From an uncultured Prevotella sp. (GTDB lineage: Bacteria > Bacteroidota > Bacteroidia > Bacteroidales > Bacteroidaceae): DNA of 64,000 nucleotides. The number at the start of each line of letters is the position of its first letter. Position 1 is the first letter of the stretch. The DNA lies in contig CAMJBL010000006.1 of the NCBI GenBank assembly GCA_946403845.1, forward strand, positions 1-64,000, in the 5' to 3' direction. Position numbers and translations under genes: made by a program. Below the pieces are notes generated by a model. That model was not told the DNA's origin. It worked only from the letters and a program-made list of their open reading frames with translations, and searched no databases. Positions 9,911-18,948 of this stretch are shown piece after piece.

Positions 9911-10407
9911 TTCGCACGCACACTTTCGATAGCCATCATCAGAGCAAATGTCAGAAGCGAGCTGGCACCTGCACATGCTAACCAATACTCCCAATCGTAG
10001 AAACTGAAGGCCTCCAAGGCAAAGAATACCAGGCAATAGACCACCAGCAGAATCGCACTAAAGATCATGAATTTACTAATGCCCAAGGTTGAAACGGACA
10101 CTTCCAGATTCTCAGCAGAATCACGAGGGACAAACAATTCCAACAGATAAGGCTGGACGGCAGCAATCAAGGTCATGGAACCTGAGGCCAGTCCGGGGGT
10201 ATTAGAGAACACATCGATTGCCAGACCCAATGCGAAACTCCACAGCAGGATGATCCACTTCGGTGTTCCACGATGGAACGTAATGGCGAAATAGACATAC
10301 AACAAAGGGATGGCGATATCAAACAGATGGATATGGTTCAGAATCAATACCTGAGCCAGACAAAGGACGACAAACCATCCCAAACGCTTGAAAAAATCTA
10401 CTGACAC
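9907..10407 (-). CDS. mreD: Rod shape-determining protein MreD
   Basis: Small polytopic protein between MreC and PBP2; GTG start. Confidence 0.82.
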   Translation of the reverse strand: MSVDFFKRLGWFVVLCLAQVLILNHIHLFDIAIPLLYVYFAITFHRGTPKWIILLWSFALGLAIDVFSNTPGLASGSMTLIAAVQPYLLELFVPRDSAENLEVSVSTLGISKFMIFSAILLVVYCLVFFALEAFSFYDWEYWLACAGASSLLTFALMMAIESVRAK

Positions 10408-10410
10408 CCC

Positions 10411-10459
10411 TCTAAACTTTAAACTCTAAACTGTAAACTCTAAACTGTAAACAATAAAC
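10411..10459 (-). repeat. Seven exact-length heptads between mreC stop and mreD start
   Basis: TCTAAAC TTTAAAC TCTAAAC TGTAAAC TCTAAAC TGTAAAC AATAAAC on + strand (sense: GTTTANA). Confidence 0.92.
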
Positions 10460-10468
10460 TCACCCCCG

Positions 10469-11341
10469 TTACCTGTCTCTGTTTGTCAGCGCCATCGAGT
10501 CGCGGGCAGCTTCCAGAAGCTTGGCCTGCTCGGCAACACGCCGGTCGCTGATGACACAGACATCGCGCAAGCAACCGAAATCAGTACTCAGGCGCAACTG
10601 CAGTTTATACGACAGACCATCGGAAGAATTAAAGACCTTCTCAATCTGACCCACCAGCACACCAGAGGGAAAGATGGATGAATAGCCGCTTGTCACGACC
10701 CACTCCCCTTTCTTAAAACGGGCATGGCGAGGCACATCCTCCAGATAGGCAATGGCCGGATCTCCCCCACTCCAATGCAGATAACCGAAATAATTGCTGT
10801 TACGGATGGAGCAACTGATACGCGACATCGACGTATTCAGGGCCGGAATGACAATCGAGTAGTGATCGGAAACAAGATAGACCACCCCTACAATGCCATT
10901 GCCACAAGCCACACCCATGTTCACTTCTACGCCATCTACTGCACCCTTGTCAATCGTTATCAGATTGTCGGGCTTATGAACGGTGTTCGCCACCACCTTG
11001 GCGGGAATGAGCTTATATTGGCTGAGAAACTGCAACTCCTGACGCTCTATCACCGTGGTGTCGTGTGTAGCCTCCGTATAGAGGCGACGCAACTGATCCA
11101 CCTGTCTTTCCAGATAGAAATTGCGTAAGGTCAGTTCTTCATTGGCGCGCGTCATACTGAAAAAAGAAGTAACATCACTCTCCAGTTCATATATCTTACC
11201 CACCGCCGCATTGGCAGAAGAAAGCCATACACTGCCCTGATAACTGTTAAATTTAAACAGCAACACGACACTGACCACTTCAAGGAAGATGAAAAGGAGC
11301 CAATGATGATACTTCCTCAGGAAATCCAGCAGATTGCTCAT
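10469..11341 (-). CDS. mreC: Rod shape-determining protein MreC
   Basis: KLIPAKVVANTVHKPDNLITIDKGAVDGVEVNMGVACGNGIVGVV; adjacent to mreB and mreD. Confidence 0.9.
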   Translation of the reverse strand: MSNLLDFLRKYHHWLLFIFLEVVSVVLLFKFNSYQGSVWLSSANAAVGKIYELESDVTSFFSMTRANEELTLRNFYLERQVDQLRRLYTEATHDTTVIERQELQFLSQYKLIPAKVVANTVHKPDNLITIDKGAVDGVEVNMGVACGNGIVGVVYLVSDHYSIVIPALNTSMSRISCSIRNSNYFGYLHWSGGDPAIAYLEDVPRHARFKKGEWVVTSGYSSIFPSGVLVGQIEKVFNSSDGLSYKLQLRLSTDFGCLRDVCVISDRRVAEQAKLLEAARDSMALTNRDR

Positions 11342-11355
11342 TCCCTATGTATGAG

Positions 11356-12378
11356 TTATCGCATCAGGAAGCTGAAACGATCGATATTCTTCAGCGCGAT
11401 ACCGGCACCCTTAGCCACACTGTGGAGGGGATCCTCAGGCACATGGAACGGAATATTGATCTTTTCCTGCAGACGACGGTCGAGACCTCTGAGCAGGGCA
11501 CCGCCTCCAGAAAGATAGATACCGTTCTTTACGATATCAGCATACAACTCTGGCGGTGTATTCTCGAGTGCAGACAGCACAGCATTTTCAATCTTCGACA
11601 CGGTCTTATCCAGACAGTGGGCAATCTCCTGATAGCAGACAGGCACTTCCATAGGCAGGGCGGTGATACGGTTAGGACCATGCACCACGAAGTCCTCAGG
11701 TGCATCCTCACCCAGATCAGTCAGGGCAGAACCCACATGAATCTTAATACGCTCAGCCATACGCTCACTGACCTTCACATTATGCTGACGGCTCATATAT
11801 TCCTGAATATCGGCTGTCAGGTCATCACCGGCAGTACGGATGGAGTTGTTGCTGACAATGCCACCCAAGGAAATCACGGCAATCTCGGTAGAGCCACCGC
11901 CGATATCCACAATCATATTACCCTCAGGGGCCTCAACGTCGATACCAATACCAATGGCGGCTGCCATCGGCTCGAAAATCAAATACACATCACGGCCATC
12001 AGCATGCTCCGCAGAGTCACGGACAGCACGCAGCTCCACTTCGGTAGAACCCGAAGGCACACCAATCACCATACGCAGCGAGGGTGAGAACAGACGACTG
12101 CTGGTGTGTACCATCTTGATCAGACCGCGCATCATCTGCTCACAGGCAGAGAAGTCGGCAATCACACCATCGCGAAGCGGACGGATGGTACGAATATTAT
12201 CGTGTGTCTTCTCATACATCATCTTAGCCTGGGCACCTACGGCAATCATCTTGTCGGTACGGCGGTCAAGCGCCACTACAGAAGGCTCATCAACCACTAT
12301 CTTATCATCACTGATAATAATGGTATTGGCCGTTCCCAGGTCCATTGCTATTTCCTGAACGAAACTAAAAAATCCCAT
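11356..12378 (-). CDS. mreB: Rod shape-determining actin homologue MreB
   Basis: MDLGTANTIIISDDKIVVDEPSVVALD, MVIGVPSGSTEVELRAVRDSAEHA, IVDIGGGSTEIAVISLGGIV. Confidence 0.95.
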   Translation of the reverse strand: MGFFSFVQEIAMDLGTANTIIISDDKIVVDEPSVVALDRRTDKMIAVGAQAKMMYEKTHDNIRTIRPLRDGVIADFSACEQMMRGLIKMVHTSSRLFSPSLRMVIGVPSGSTEVELRAVRDSAEHADGRDVYLIFEPMAAAIGIGIDVEAPEGNMIVDIGGGSTEIAVISLGGIVSNNSIRTAGDDLTADIQEYMSRQHNVKVSERMAERIKIHVGSALTDLGEDAPEDFVVHGPNRITALPMEVPVCYQEIAHCLDKTVSKIENAVLSALENTPPELYADIVKNGIYLSGGGALLRGLDRRLQEKINIPFHVPEDPLHSVAKGAGIALKNIDRFSFLMR

Positions 12379-12420
12379 TTTTGACTTTGAAATTTAAACT
12401 TTGAACTTTAAACTTTATGA
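12379..12420 (-). repeat. Heptad array filling purH-mreB gap
   Basis: Minus strand: (AAG TAA)TCATAAAGTTTAAAGTTCAAAGTTTAAATTTCAAAGTCAAAAATG. Confidence 0.88.
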
Positions 12421-13014
12421 TTACTTCTTAAACCAGGCATTGATGGCGGTATCGTAGTGACTGCTCACGCCAAAGGCACGGGTGGCGAACATACGACGCT
12501 GAGCCTTAGTGGTCTCAGCACCCTGCTGGTTCAGAATATCAAGCAACACACTGTACTCAGCCTTGCTGGGCACGATGACCACATCGTTGAAATTCTTAGC
12601 ACCGGCACGAATCAGCGAAATACCGCCAATATCGATCTTCTCAATGATATCCTCCTCAGACGCACCGCTGGCCACTGTCTGCTCAAAGGGATAGAGGTCA
12701 ACAATCACCAAGTCGATTTCGGGGATCTCATACTGTTTCATCTGAGCCTGGTCACCTTCGTTGTCACGACGTCCAAGGATACCTCCGAACACCTTCGGAT
12801 GGAGTGTCTTCACACGACCGCCAAGGATAGAGGGATAAGTGGTCACATCCTCTACTTTCTGGCACTCATAGCCGAGTGACTCAATAAACTTCTGTGTACC
12901 GCCCGTTGACAGGAACTTTACGCCCTCCTCATTCAGTTTCTTGAGCAGCTCGTCAAGTCCGTCCTTGTGGAATACCGATACCAAGGCGGTCTTAATCTTC
13001 TTTGTTTCAGCCAT
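12421..13014 (-). CDS. purH: Stand-alone IMP cyclohydrolase domain (PurH N-terminal half)
   Basis: TALVSVFHKDGLDELLKKLNEEGVKFLSTGGTQKFIE, TLHPKVFGGILGRRDN, IDIGGISLIRAGAKNF; ends at ..DTAINAWFKK with no AICAR formyltransferase domain. Confidence 0.88.
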   Translation of the reverse strand: MAETKKIKTALVSVFHKDGLDELLKKLNEEGVKFLSTGGTQKFIESLGYECQKVEDVTTYPSILGGRVKTLHPKVFGGILGRRDNEGDQAQMKQYEIPEIDLVIVDLYPFEQTVASGASEEDIIEKIDIGGISLIRAGAKNFNDVVIVPSKAEYSVLLDILNQQGAETTKAQRRMFATRAFGVSSHYDTAINAWFKK

Positions 13015-13138
13015 TTTTTCTTTTATAACGTTATAAATAATGCAATTAGGGTGCAAAGTTACAAAATCCCCGGATTAATTTTGCATTCTCTTCAGAAAAA
13101 AAAAATTAATCCTTGTTAAAATTAAGATAGGTCAAGCA

Positions 13139-13456
13139 TCAGTCGAGATGAAACACCTCCTGAAGGGGTACGGTCACGGGAGAGTTGTCAGGATTCACCT
13201 CCATGATGTCAGCCATCATATCCCACCATTTCTGGGTGATGGGATCCACATTCTCCGTATCCTGTGAGTTACCTTCCCCTTCACACTCCTGATAGCCGAA
13301 CAGGATATTGGTATCCTTATCCCAGTATATACTGTAATTACGCACACCACCATCCTTAATCATTTTCACAAGTTCCGGCCAGATGGCAGCATGACGCTTC
13401 TCATATTCTTTCTCGCACCCTGGCTTGAGGTACATCTTAAAGGCAAACCGTTTCAT
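13139..13456 (-). CDS. rhaM: L-rhamnose mutarotase family protein
   Basis: MKRFAFKMYLKPGCEKEYEKRHAAIWPELVKMIKDGGVRNYSIYWD..LFGYQE. Confidence 0.88.
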   Translation of the reverse strand: MKRFAFKMYLKPGCEKEYEKRHAAIWPELVKMIKDGGVRNYSIYWDKDTNILFGYQECEGEGNSQDTENVDPITQKWWDMMADIMEVNPDNSPVTVPLQEVFHLD

Positions 13457-13467
13457 ATCATGTATGT

Positions 13468-16359
13468 TTATTTCAACTTGGGTTTCAGCTCGTCGGGTGA
13501 ATCGTTAGTAAACATGTCCACCTTAGGTGCATCCTTCGTAAAGAGATCTGAAATTACCTGTGGCTGGAGAGTCAGCGAGGGCTGGAAATCTTCACTCTGC
13601 ATATAAGCGAGGATTGCCTGACGCATCTGACGGGCCACCAAGCGATGTTCCAGATGAGAGGAAATATCCATCGTGGTCATCAACAGCTTGCCTTTCAGCA
13701 CTTTAGCCTCAACTAGCATACCCAGCTTACGACTGACGTGCCAGGTATCAATAGGCTGTATCGGCGACTGATAGTCCTTGGGGAATTCTGCCAGATTCAT
13801 CACTTGCGCACGGTTCAACAATTCCCACCAGTTCAGGTTACTCCAATCGTCAGTGGGGAAGTCGTACTTAAAGAGAGGATGCTGCTGGTCGATATAAGCA
13901 CCTGTAGTATGCGGCGGGCGCATCTTAAACCACGACGTATTCCAAAACACGGGCAAGTAATGCTGCACCACATCGCGTCCGAAGCGCACCTTCCCGGCTG
14001 CCGTTAGTAGCACCTTGCCGCCGTTCCTCAGCACCTTCATTGCCTCCGCATCCAGCGAATCCGCGATATAAATCGGATTACTCTGAGTATTCGGATCACT
14101 CTGATCACTCTGACCACTCTGATCACCCGGGTACACCCAAAAATCCCAATGATTCTTAAAGACCCCACTGAGCGTAACCGTCAATGTCAATTTCTGAGGC
14201 TTGGTAATCTTATCGAGCGGGAAGACGAGTGTGCCGAGGCTGATGTTCTTGCCTACTGGCAAAGTGCCGCTGGCAAGAGAACCGCCTGCCACCACATTCC
14301 GATCGCCATCTGTGATAAAATAGGCGCTGCGCACGGAGTCGACATAGGCACCAAAAGCGTTCATCACCTCAACGGGCACCTTCAGCGTGTCAGCCGATGA
14401 ATAGACAAACTTGGGAAACTTGGCCAAAGGCACGATTGCATTACAGAATTCCCGCCATTCCTTCGCATTGGTATAGCCTTTCTCCTGCCAATGCACATTC
14501 AGCACGCCCTCGAGAGCTGTACCCTGTCCGCTGTAGTCATTGAGGGCCAACAGCTGGAAACCGGCATAGTCGGGGGTGCGCAGATTGCGCTCGATTTCAT
14601 ATTTATAACAAAGCGTCTGCAACTTGCCGCTCGCCATTAGGAACTTCTCTGCCATCTGCTCCATCCCGTTGTCACGCAACAGGTCGCGAAAGATCTCGAA
14701 ATTCCTGGCCTTATACACACCCGTATATTGCGATATCTCCTTGAAATCGGGGAAAGCACACCACTGGCCCTGTTCGTGGGCGATGATGGGCGAGTTGTTA
14801 TCGATGGTATCCTTATAGTTCCGGGGACGGAGGATCTGGTCGAAGTAGTCATCATCCGAATGCGGGGCACGACGGTCCCAGTCGAGACCACGGGCCCCAC
14901 CCTTCACATGATACTCCGACCCGTCGTCCCAGGCCCAGCCACCACCGACGGAGGCCCCGCAATAGAGTTTCGACGGATCGTATTTCTTCATCGCCTTCAC
15001 CCAGTCATTGCAATAGCTTACCCAGTCGCCTGCGGGCTCATTACCCGCCGCCATCATCACAAACGAGGGGTGATGACCATAGGCATCGATGATGCGCTTC
15101 GACTCCTCCATCAGGTATTCGTCGATTTTCTGACCGCGACGCAGCCTGACACCGTGATTTGGCCACGACGGACCCTCGGGCTGCAGATAGAAGCCCACAC
15201 GGTCGGCAGCAGCAAAGGCCGCATCCGGTGGACAATAGCTATGGAAACGCATGTGATTCAAACCATACGACTTGCACTTCCGGAAGATTTCCGTCCACGA
15301 CTCCTCGTCCGTCGGGGGATAGCCCGTTTCCGGGAAACAGCAGTTTTCCACCGTACCGCGCAGCCAGATGGGATGGCCGTTCATATAGAATTGCCTATCA
15401 TTCACACCAATATTCCGCATGCCGAAAGTCGTCTCGTAATAGTCATCCCCGAGGGAGATGCCGATGCGATAGACGGCGGGATGGAACTCGTCCCAGAGAT
15501 AGACGGAATCCTCGAAGAAAAAGTCGTATTCGGTATGAGGTTCTATCACGTAGCGATACCGCATGATAGCCTTGCTGGCATCGTCGCCATCCTTCACCAC
15601 AGCTATCCGATAGTAATTGCTATAGTCGTTATGACTATCCGTAGACAACGGGCCGCCGGCATCAAGGCTCAAATGCACACACCCGCGACCCAGATCCGGG
15701 CGGATTCGCACCTTTTCAATATAAAGTTCCTTCGGTTGCGCCCGCAGTTCCATCGTGCCGACGATGCCGTTCCAGTTGCCTTGCGTCTGGTCGGTCACCG
15801 AATGGGAATCCTGGCCCACGCACACGTTTTCAATACCATTATACACGCAAATGGCGATGGTGTTGCGCTGGCCGAAATTCAGCCAACGGGTAATGTCGCA
15901 TGTATGGGGTGTCGAGAGCGACATTTGGTGTTGTATCTTCACGCCGTTCACAAAGATAGTCGTCTCGATATGCGGCCGCTCCAAAAAGATGGTCACCCTG
16001 CTGCGCTTCCACGAGGCCGGCACATACACGCTCTTCTTGTACCACGCATAGCCCACATAGTGCGTCTCGGGCGTCAGGAAGAAGGGGAACTTCATGTTGC
16101 CTTCCACCCGATATTTGTCCATGTAGGGGTTGAAATAGTACGACGAGTCGTAGAGCGAGCCCGTCCAAGGGGTCTTCACCGACACGGGGTTGCCCTTGCC
16201 GTTAGTCAGCAGCGAGCCTGGCAATATCACATCATCATTATAATGCAGGGAATCGCCCAAGGATAACGCCCAGGAGCCCGACAGGTTGATGGTCTCCTGG
16301 GCCCCGACAGAGAGCCCGCCCATCAACAGACCAATCAGAAACGCAACCGTCCGTCTCAT
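13468..16359 (-). CDS. Secreted GH2-family glycoside hydrolase (specificity unknown)
   Basis: Signal peptide; jelly-roll sugar-binding domain; NHMRFHSYCPPDAAFAAADRVGFYLQPEGPSW; MMAAGNEPAGDW. Confidence 0.8.
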   Translation of the reverse strand: MRRTVAFLIGLLMGGLSVGAQETINLSGSWALSLGDSLHYNDDVILPGSLLTNGKGNPVSVKTPWTGSLYDSSYYFNPYMDKYRVEGNMKFPFFLTPETHYVGYAWYKKSVYVPASWKRSRVTIFLERPHIETTIFVNGVKIQHQMSLSTPHTCDITRWLNFGQRNTIAICVYNGIENVCVGQDSHSVTDQTQGNWNGIVGTMELRAQPKELYIEKVRIRPDLGRGCVHLSLDAGGPLSTDSHNDYSNYYRIAVVKDGDDASKAIMRYRYVIEPHTEYDFFFEDSVYLWDEFHPAVYRIGISLGDDYYETTFGMRNIGVNDRQFYMNGHPIWLRGTVENCCFPETGYPPTDEESWTEIFRKCKSYGLNHMRFHSYCPPDAAFAAADRVGFYLQPEGPSWPNHGVRLRRGQKIDEYLMEESKRIIDAYGHHPSFVMMAAGNEPAGDWVSYCNDWVKAMKKYDPSKLYCGASVGGGWAWDDGSEYHVKGGARGLDWDRRAPHSDDDYFDQILRPRNYKDTIDNNSPIIAHEQGQWCAFPDFKEISQYTGVYKARNFEIFRDLLRDNGMEQMAEKFLMASGKLQTLCYKYEIERNLRTPDYAGFQLLALNDYSGQGTALEGVLNVHWQEKGYTNAKEWREFCNAIVPLAKFPKFVYSSADTLKVPVEVMNAFGAYVDSVRSAYFITDGDRNVVAGGSLASGTLPVGKNISLGTLVFPLDKITKPQKLTLTVTLSGVFKNHWDFWVYPGDQSGQSDQSDPNTQSNPIYIADSLDAEAMKVLRNGGKVLLTAAGKVRFGRDVVQHYLPVFWNTSWFKMRPPHTTGAYIDQQHPLFKYDFPTDDWSNLNWWELLNRAQVMNLAEFPKDYQSPIQPIDTWHVSRKLGMLVEAKVLKGKLLMTTMDISSHLEHRLVARQMRQAILAYMQSEDFQPSLTLQPQVISDLFTKDAPKVDMFTNDSPDELKPKLK
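14073..14130 (-). repeat. In-frame 9-bp tandem repeat (DQS/GQS) inside the GH2 CDS
   Basis: GATCACTCT GATCACTCT GACCACTCT GATCAC...; protein GDQSGQSDQSDPNTQSNP, probably an interdomain linker. Confidence 0.75.
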
Positions 16360-16369
16360 GCTTCAACGT

Positions 16370-17386
16370 TTAGAAATGTACCAGGATACGGAATACCTTA
16401 CCGGGATTCTCGGCCCACTGTTGCATCGCCTCGAGGGCACCTTCAGGTGCCACGTCGCCGCTGATCAGGCGGTCCACCGGACAAGTACCGCGCTGCAGAT
16501 AATGGATCACCGCACGGAAGTCAGAGGGCTGCGCATTGCGCGAGCCACGGATATCGAGCTCCTTCTGTACGAAATATTTCGTCTGGAAAGCCACCTCACT
16601 CTTCGCATAACCGATACAGACCACACGACCGGTGAAGGCCACCTCGTTGACGGCCATCTGATAGGTAGGCACACTACCCACAGCCTCGATCACCACATCA
16701 GGGCCGAAACCGCCGGTCAGCTCCTGCAAACGGGCATGGGCATCCTCGGTTTTGGTATTCACGGCATAGGTAGCACCCATCTCCTTGGCCAGGGCCAGTT
16801 TCTCATCGTCAATGTCGGCTGCGATGACGGTAGCACCACGCAGGGCAGCACGCACCACAGCGCCCATGCCCACCATACCACAGCCAATGACCATCACTAC
16901 GTCGATATCAGTCACTTGGGCACGGTTCACGGCATGGAAACCCACGCTCATCGGCTCGATCAGCGCACAGGTACGGGGATCGAGGCCTTCGGCGGGAATA
17001 ACCTTCTCCCAGGGGAGTACGAGCAGTTCGCGCATAGCACCCCAGCGCTGAACGCCTAGCGTCTCATTATGCTCACAGGCATTCACGCGACCGTTCCGGC
17101 ACGAGGCACACTTACCACAATTGGTATAGGGATTCACGGTAACAATCATACCAGGTTTCAGCATATCGGGCACATTCTTGCCCACGCTGACAATCTCGGC
17201 GCCCACCTCATGACCGGGTACCACGGGCATCTTCACCATCGGGTTACCACCACGGAAGGTATTCAAGTCGCTGCCGCAGAAACCCACATATCTCATTTTC
17301 AGAAGTACTTCTCCATCGCCCATCTCAGGCTCGGCCATCTCAATCACCTTCATCACCGAAGGCTCACTAATCTGAATTGCTTTCAT
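16370..17386 (-). CDS. Zn-dependent alcohol dehydrogenase (MDR; possible L-galactonate/sugar-acid dehydrogenase)
   Basis: RYVGFCGSDLNTFRGGNPMVKMPVVPGHEVGAEIV, CGKCASCRNGRVNAC, VIGCGMVGMGAVVRA. Confidence 0.85.
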   Translation of the reverse strand: MKAIQISEPSVMKVIEMAEPEMGDGEVLLKMRYVGFCGSDLNTFRGGNPMVKMPVVPGHEVGAEIVSVGKNVPDMLKPGMIVTVNPYTNCGKCASCRNGRVNACEHNETLGVQRWGAMRELLVLPWEKVIPAEGLDPRTCALIEPMSVGFHAVNRAQVTDIDVVMVIGCGMVGMGAVVRAALRGATVIAADIDDEKLALAKEMGATYAVNTKTEDAHARLQELTGGFGPDVVIEAVGSVPTYQMAVNEVAFTGRVVCIGYAKSEVAFQTKYFVQKELDIRGSRNAQPSDFRAVIHYLQRGTCPVDRLISGDVAPEGALEAMQQWAENPGKVFRILVHF

Positions 17387-17426
17387 TTATATTTGAACTT
17401 TGAACTTTGAAGTTTAAACTTTATGA
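17387..17426 (-). repeat. Heptad array filling fucP-ADH gap
   Basis: Minus strand: (ATC AAG TAA)TCATAAAGTTTAAACTTCAAAGTTCAAAGTTCAAATATAAATG. Confidence 0.88.
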
Positions 17427-18743
17427 TTACTTGATAAGTTGCTGCTTGGTATAGGAACGGTAGCCGTACCAGATGATGATCAGGAAGCAGATCAGCGGCA
17501 ACACGAACGACATGTTCACAGCCGGACGTCCCAGAATCACCTGCTGATCGATGAGCAGTCCCTGAAGCGGTGGCATCAGCGCACCACCCACAATAGCCAT
17601 CACCAGGAAGGCGGCACCCAAATGGGTATCCTTCGCATCCACATCCTCGAGGGCGATACCATAGATACTGGGGAACATGATACTCATAAACAGGCTGATA
17701 GCCACCAGCGAATAGAGGCCCAACATCCCCTCAATGCAGATAGCACCAAGCGTGAAGATGCTGGCACAAATGCCAAAGATCGTCAAGAGCATCCGAGTGT
17801 TCACCCACTTCATGCAATAGGTTCCCAAAAAGCGTCCCGTCAGGTTCAGCGACATGGCGCAGATATTAAACATCTGGGCCTTGGCCTTGTTGATACCCAG
17901 GTGGTCAGCATACTGGATGATGAAGGTCCAAACCATAATTTGGGCAGCCACGTAGCACATCTGGGCAAACACGCCCTCACGATAGATACTATTATGCCAA
18001 AGGTTCTTGAGCGTCGTTCCCACGCTATTGGTCTTGCCGGCAGCCTTCTCCTCCTCACTCTGCGTCTTGGGCATCTTGGTCAGGGCTATCACAGCCAGCA
18101 CGATAAGCACTACCAGTCCGATGGCCACATAAGGGTCACGGATCACAGCCAGGTCGTGCAGACGGATATTCGCCTTCTCGGCCTCGGAAAGCGTGCCGAA
18201 GATGATTTGTCCGGCCTCGTCACGACGGTCACTCCACAACTGTGGCAACACGATAAACGAGGCGACGGCCATACCACTCAGCGAACCCACGGGATTGAAG
18301 GCCTGCGCCATGTTCAATCGGCGGGTAGAAGTCGCTTTTTCGCCCAAAGAGAGGATAAACGGATTGGCCGTTGTTTCAAGGAAGGCCAGACCAAAGGTCA
18401 GGATATACAAAGAGATACAGAAGAAAGAGAACTGCTGGTAATTGGCGGCAGGAATAAATAGGAACGCGCCAATGGCATAGAGGGCCAGTCCGAGTAGGAT
18501 ACCACTCTTATAGGAATACCGTCTGATAAACAGGGCTGCCGGTATGGCCATCGTGGCATAACCGCCATAGAAGGCGAACTGAATCAGCGATGCCTTAGCA
18601 GCCGATAACTCCATCACAGTCTGGAAGGCTGCCACCATCGGATTGGTGATATCATTGGCAAACCCCCAGAGGGCAAATAGCGAAGTGACGAGGATAAACG
18701 TCAGCAGATACTTCTTTGGTATCAGTTTCTTTTTTTCTTCCAT
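17427..18743 (-). CDS. fucP: FucP-type MFS sugar:H+ symporter
   Basis: FALWGFANDITNPMVAAFQTVMELS, ATANPFILSLGEKATSTRRLNMAQAFNPVGSL, MFPSIYGIALED. Confidence 0.85.
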   Translation of the reverse strand: MEEKKKLIPKKYLLTFILVTSLFALWGFANDITNPMVAAFQTVMELSAAKASLIQFAFYGGYATMAIPAALFIRRYSYKSGILLGLALYAIGAFLFIPAANYQQFSFFCISLYILTFGLAFLETTANPFILSLGEKATSTRRLNMAQAFNPVGSLSGMAVASFIVLPQLWSDRRDEAGQIIFGTLSEAEKANIRLHDLAVIRDPYVAIGLVVLIVLAVIALTKMPKTQSEEEKAAGKTNSVGTTLKNLWHNSIYREGVFAQMCYVAAQIMVWTFIIQYADHLGINKAKAQMFNICAMSLNLTGRFLGTYCMKWVNTRMLLTIFGICASIFTLGAICIEGMLGLYSLVAISLFMSIMFPSIYGIALEDVDAKDTHLGAAFLVMAIVGGALMPPLQGLLIDQQVILGRPAVNMSFVLPLICFLIIIWYGYRSYTKQQLIK

Positions 18744-18767
18744 ATTCTTCTTTCCTGAAATGTCTGG

Positions 18768-18801
18768 CAAAGGTAATCATTTTATTGGGAAAGGATGCAA
18801 A
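18768..18801 (-). promoter_or_regulatory. Bacteroidetes sigma-A-type promoter for fucP operon
   Basis: Minus strand TTTG-N22-TACCTTTG; spacer slightly longer than the usual 19-21. Confidence 0.6.
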
Positions 18802-18846
18802 ATCATCATTTTTTAACAATCACAGACACTTTATTAGATATACCCC

Positions 18847-18948
18847 GACACTAAAGCCTCTTTAGTATGACACTAGAGGGGCTTTAGTATGATACTAAAG
18901 GGTGTTTAGTATGATACTAGAGGGTGTTTAGTATGATACTAAATGGCG
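18847..18948. repeat. 4.6 copies of a 22-bp tandem repeat, each containing a 17-bp palindrome
   Basis: Units at 18861, 18883, 18905 and 18927: TTTAGTATGATACTAAAGGGTG-type; core TTTAGTAT-G-ATACTAAA; half unit at 18847-18860. Confidence 0.93.

Noticed and set aside
14728-16266. 512-aa plus-strand ORF opposite the GH2 gene
   Set aside because: Low-complexity His/Arg/Val-rich shadow ORF antisense to a well-supported GH2 CDS.
18847-18948. CRISPR array at the 22-bp repeats
   Set aside because: Repeats are contiguous with no unique spacers and no cas genes nearby.
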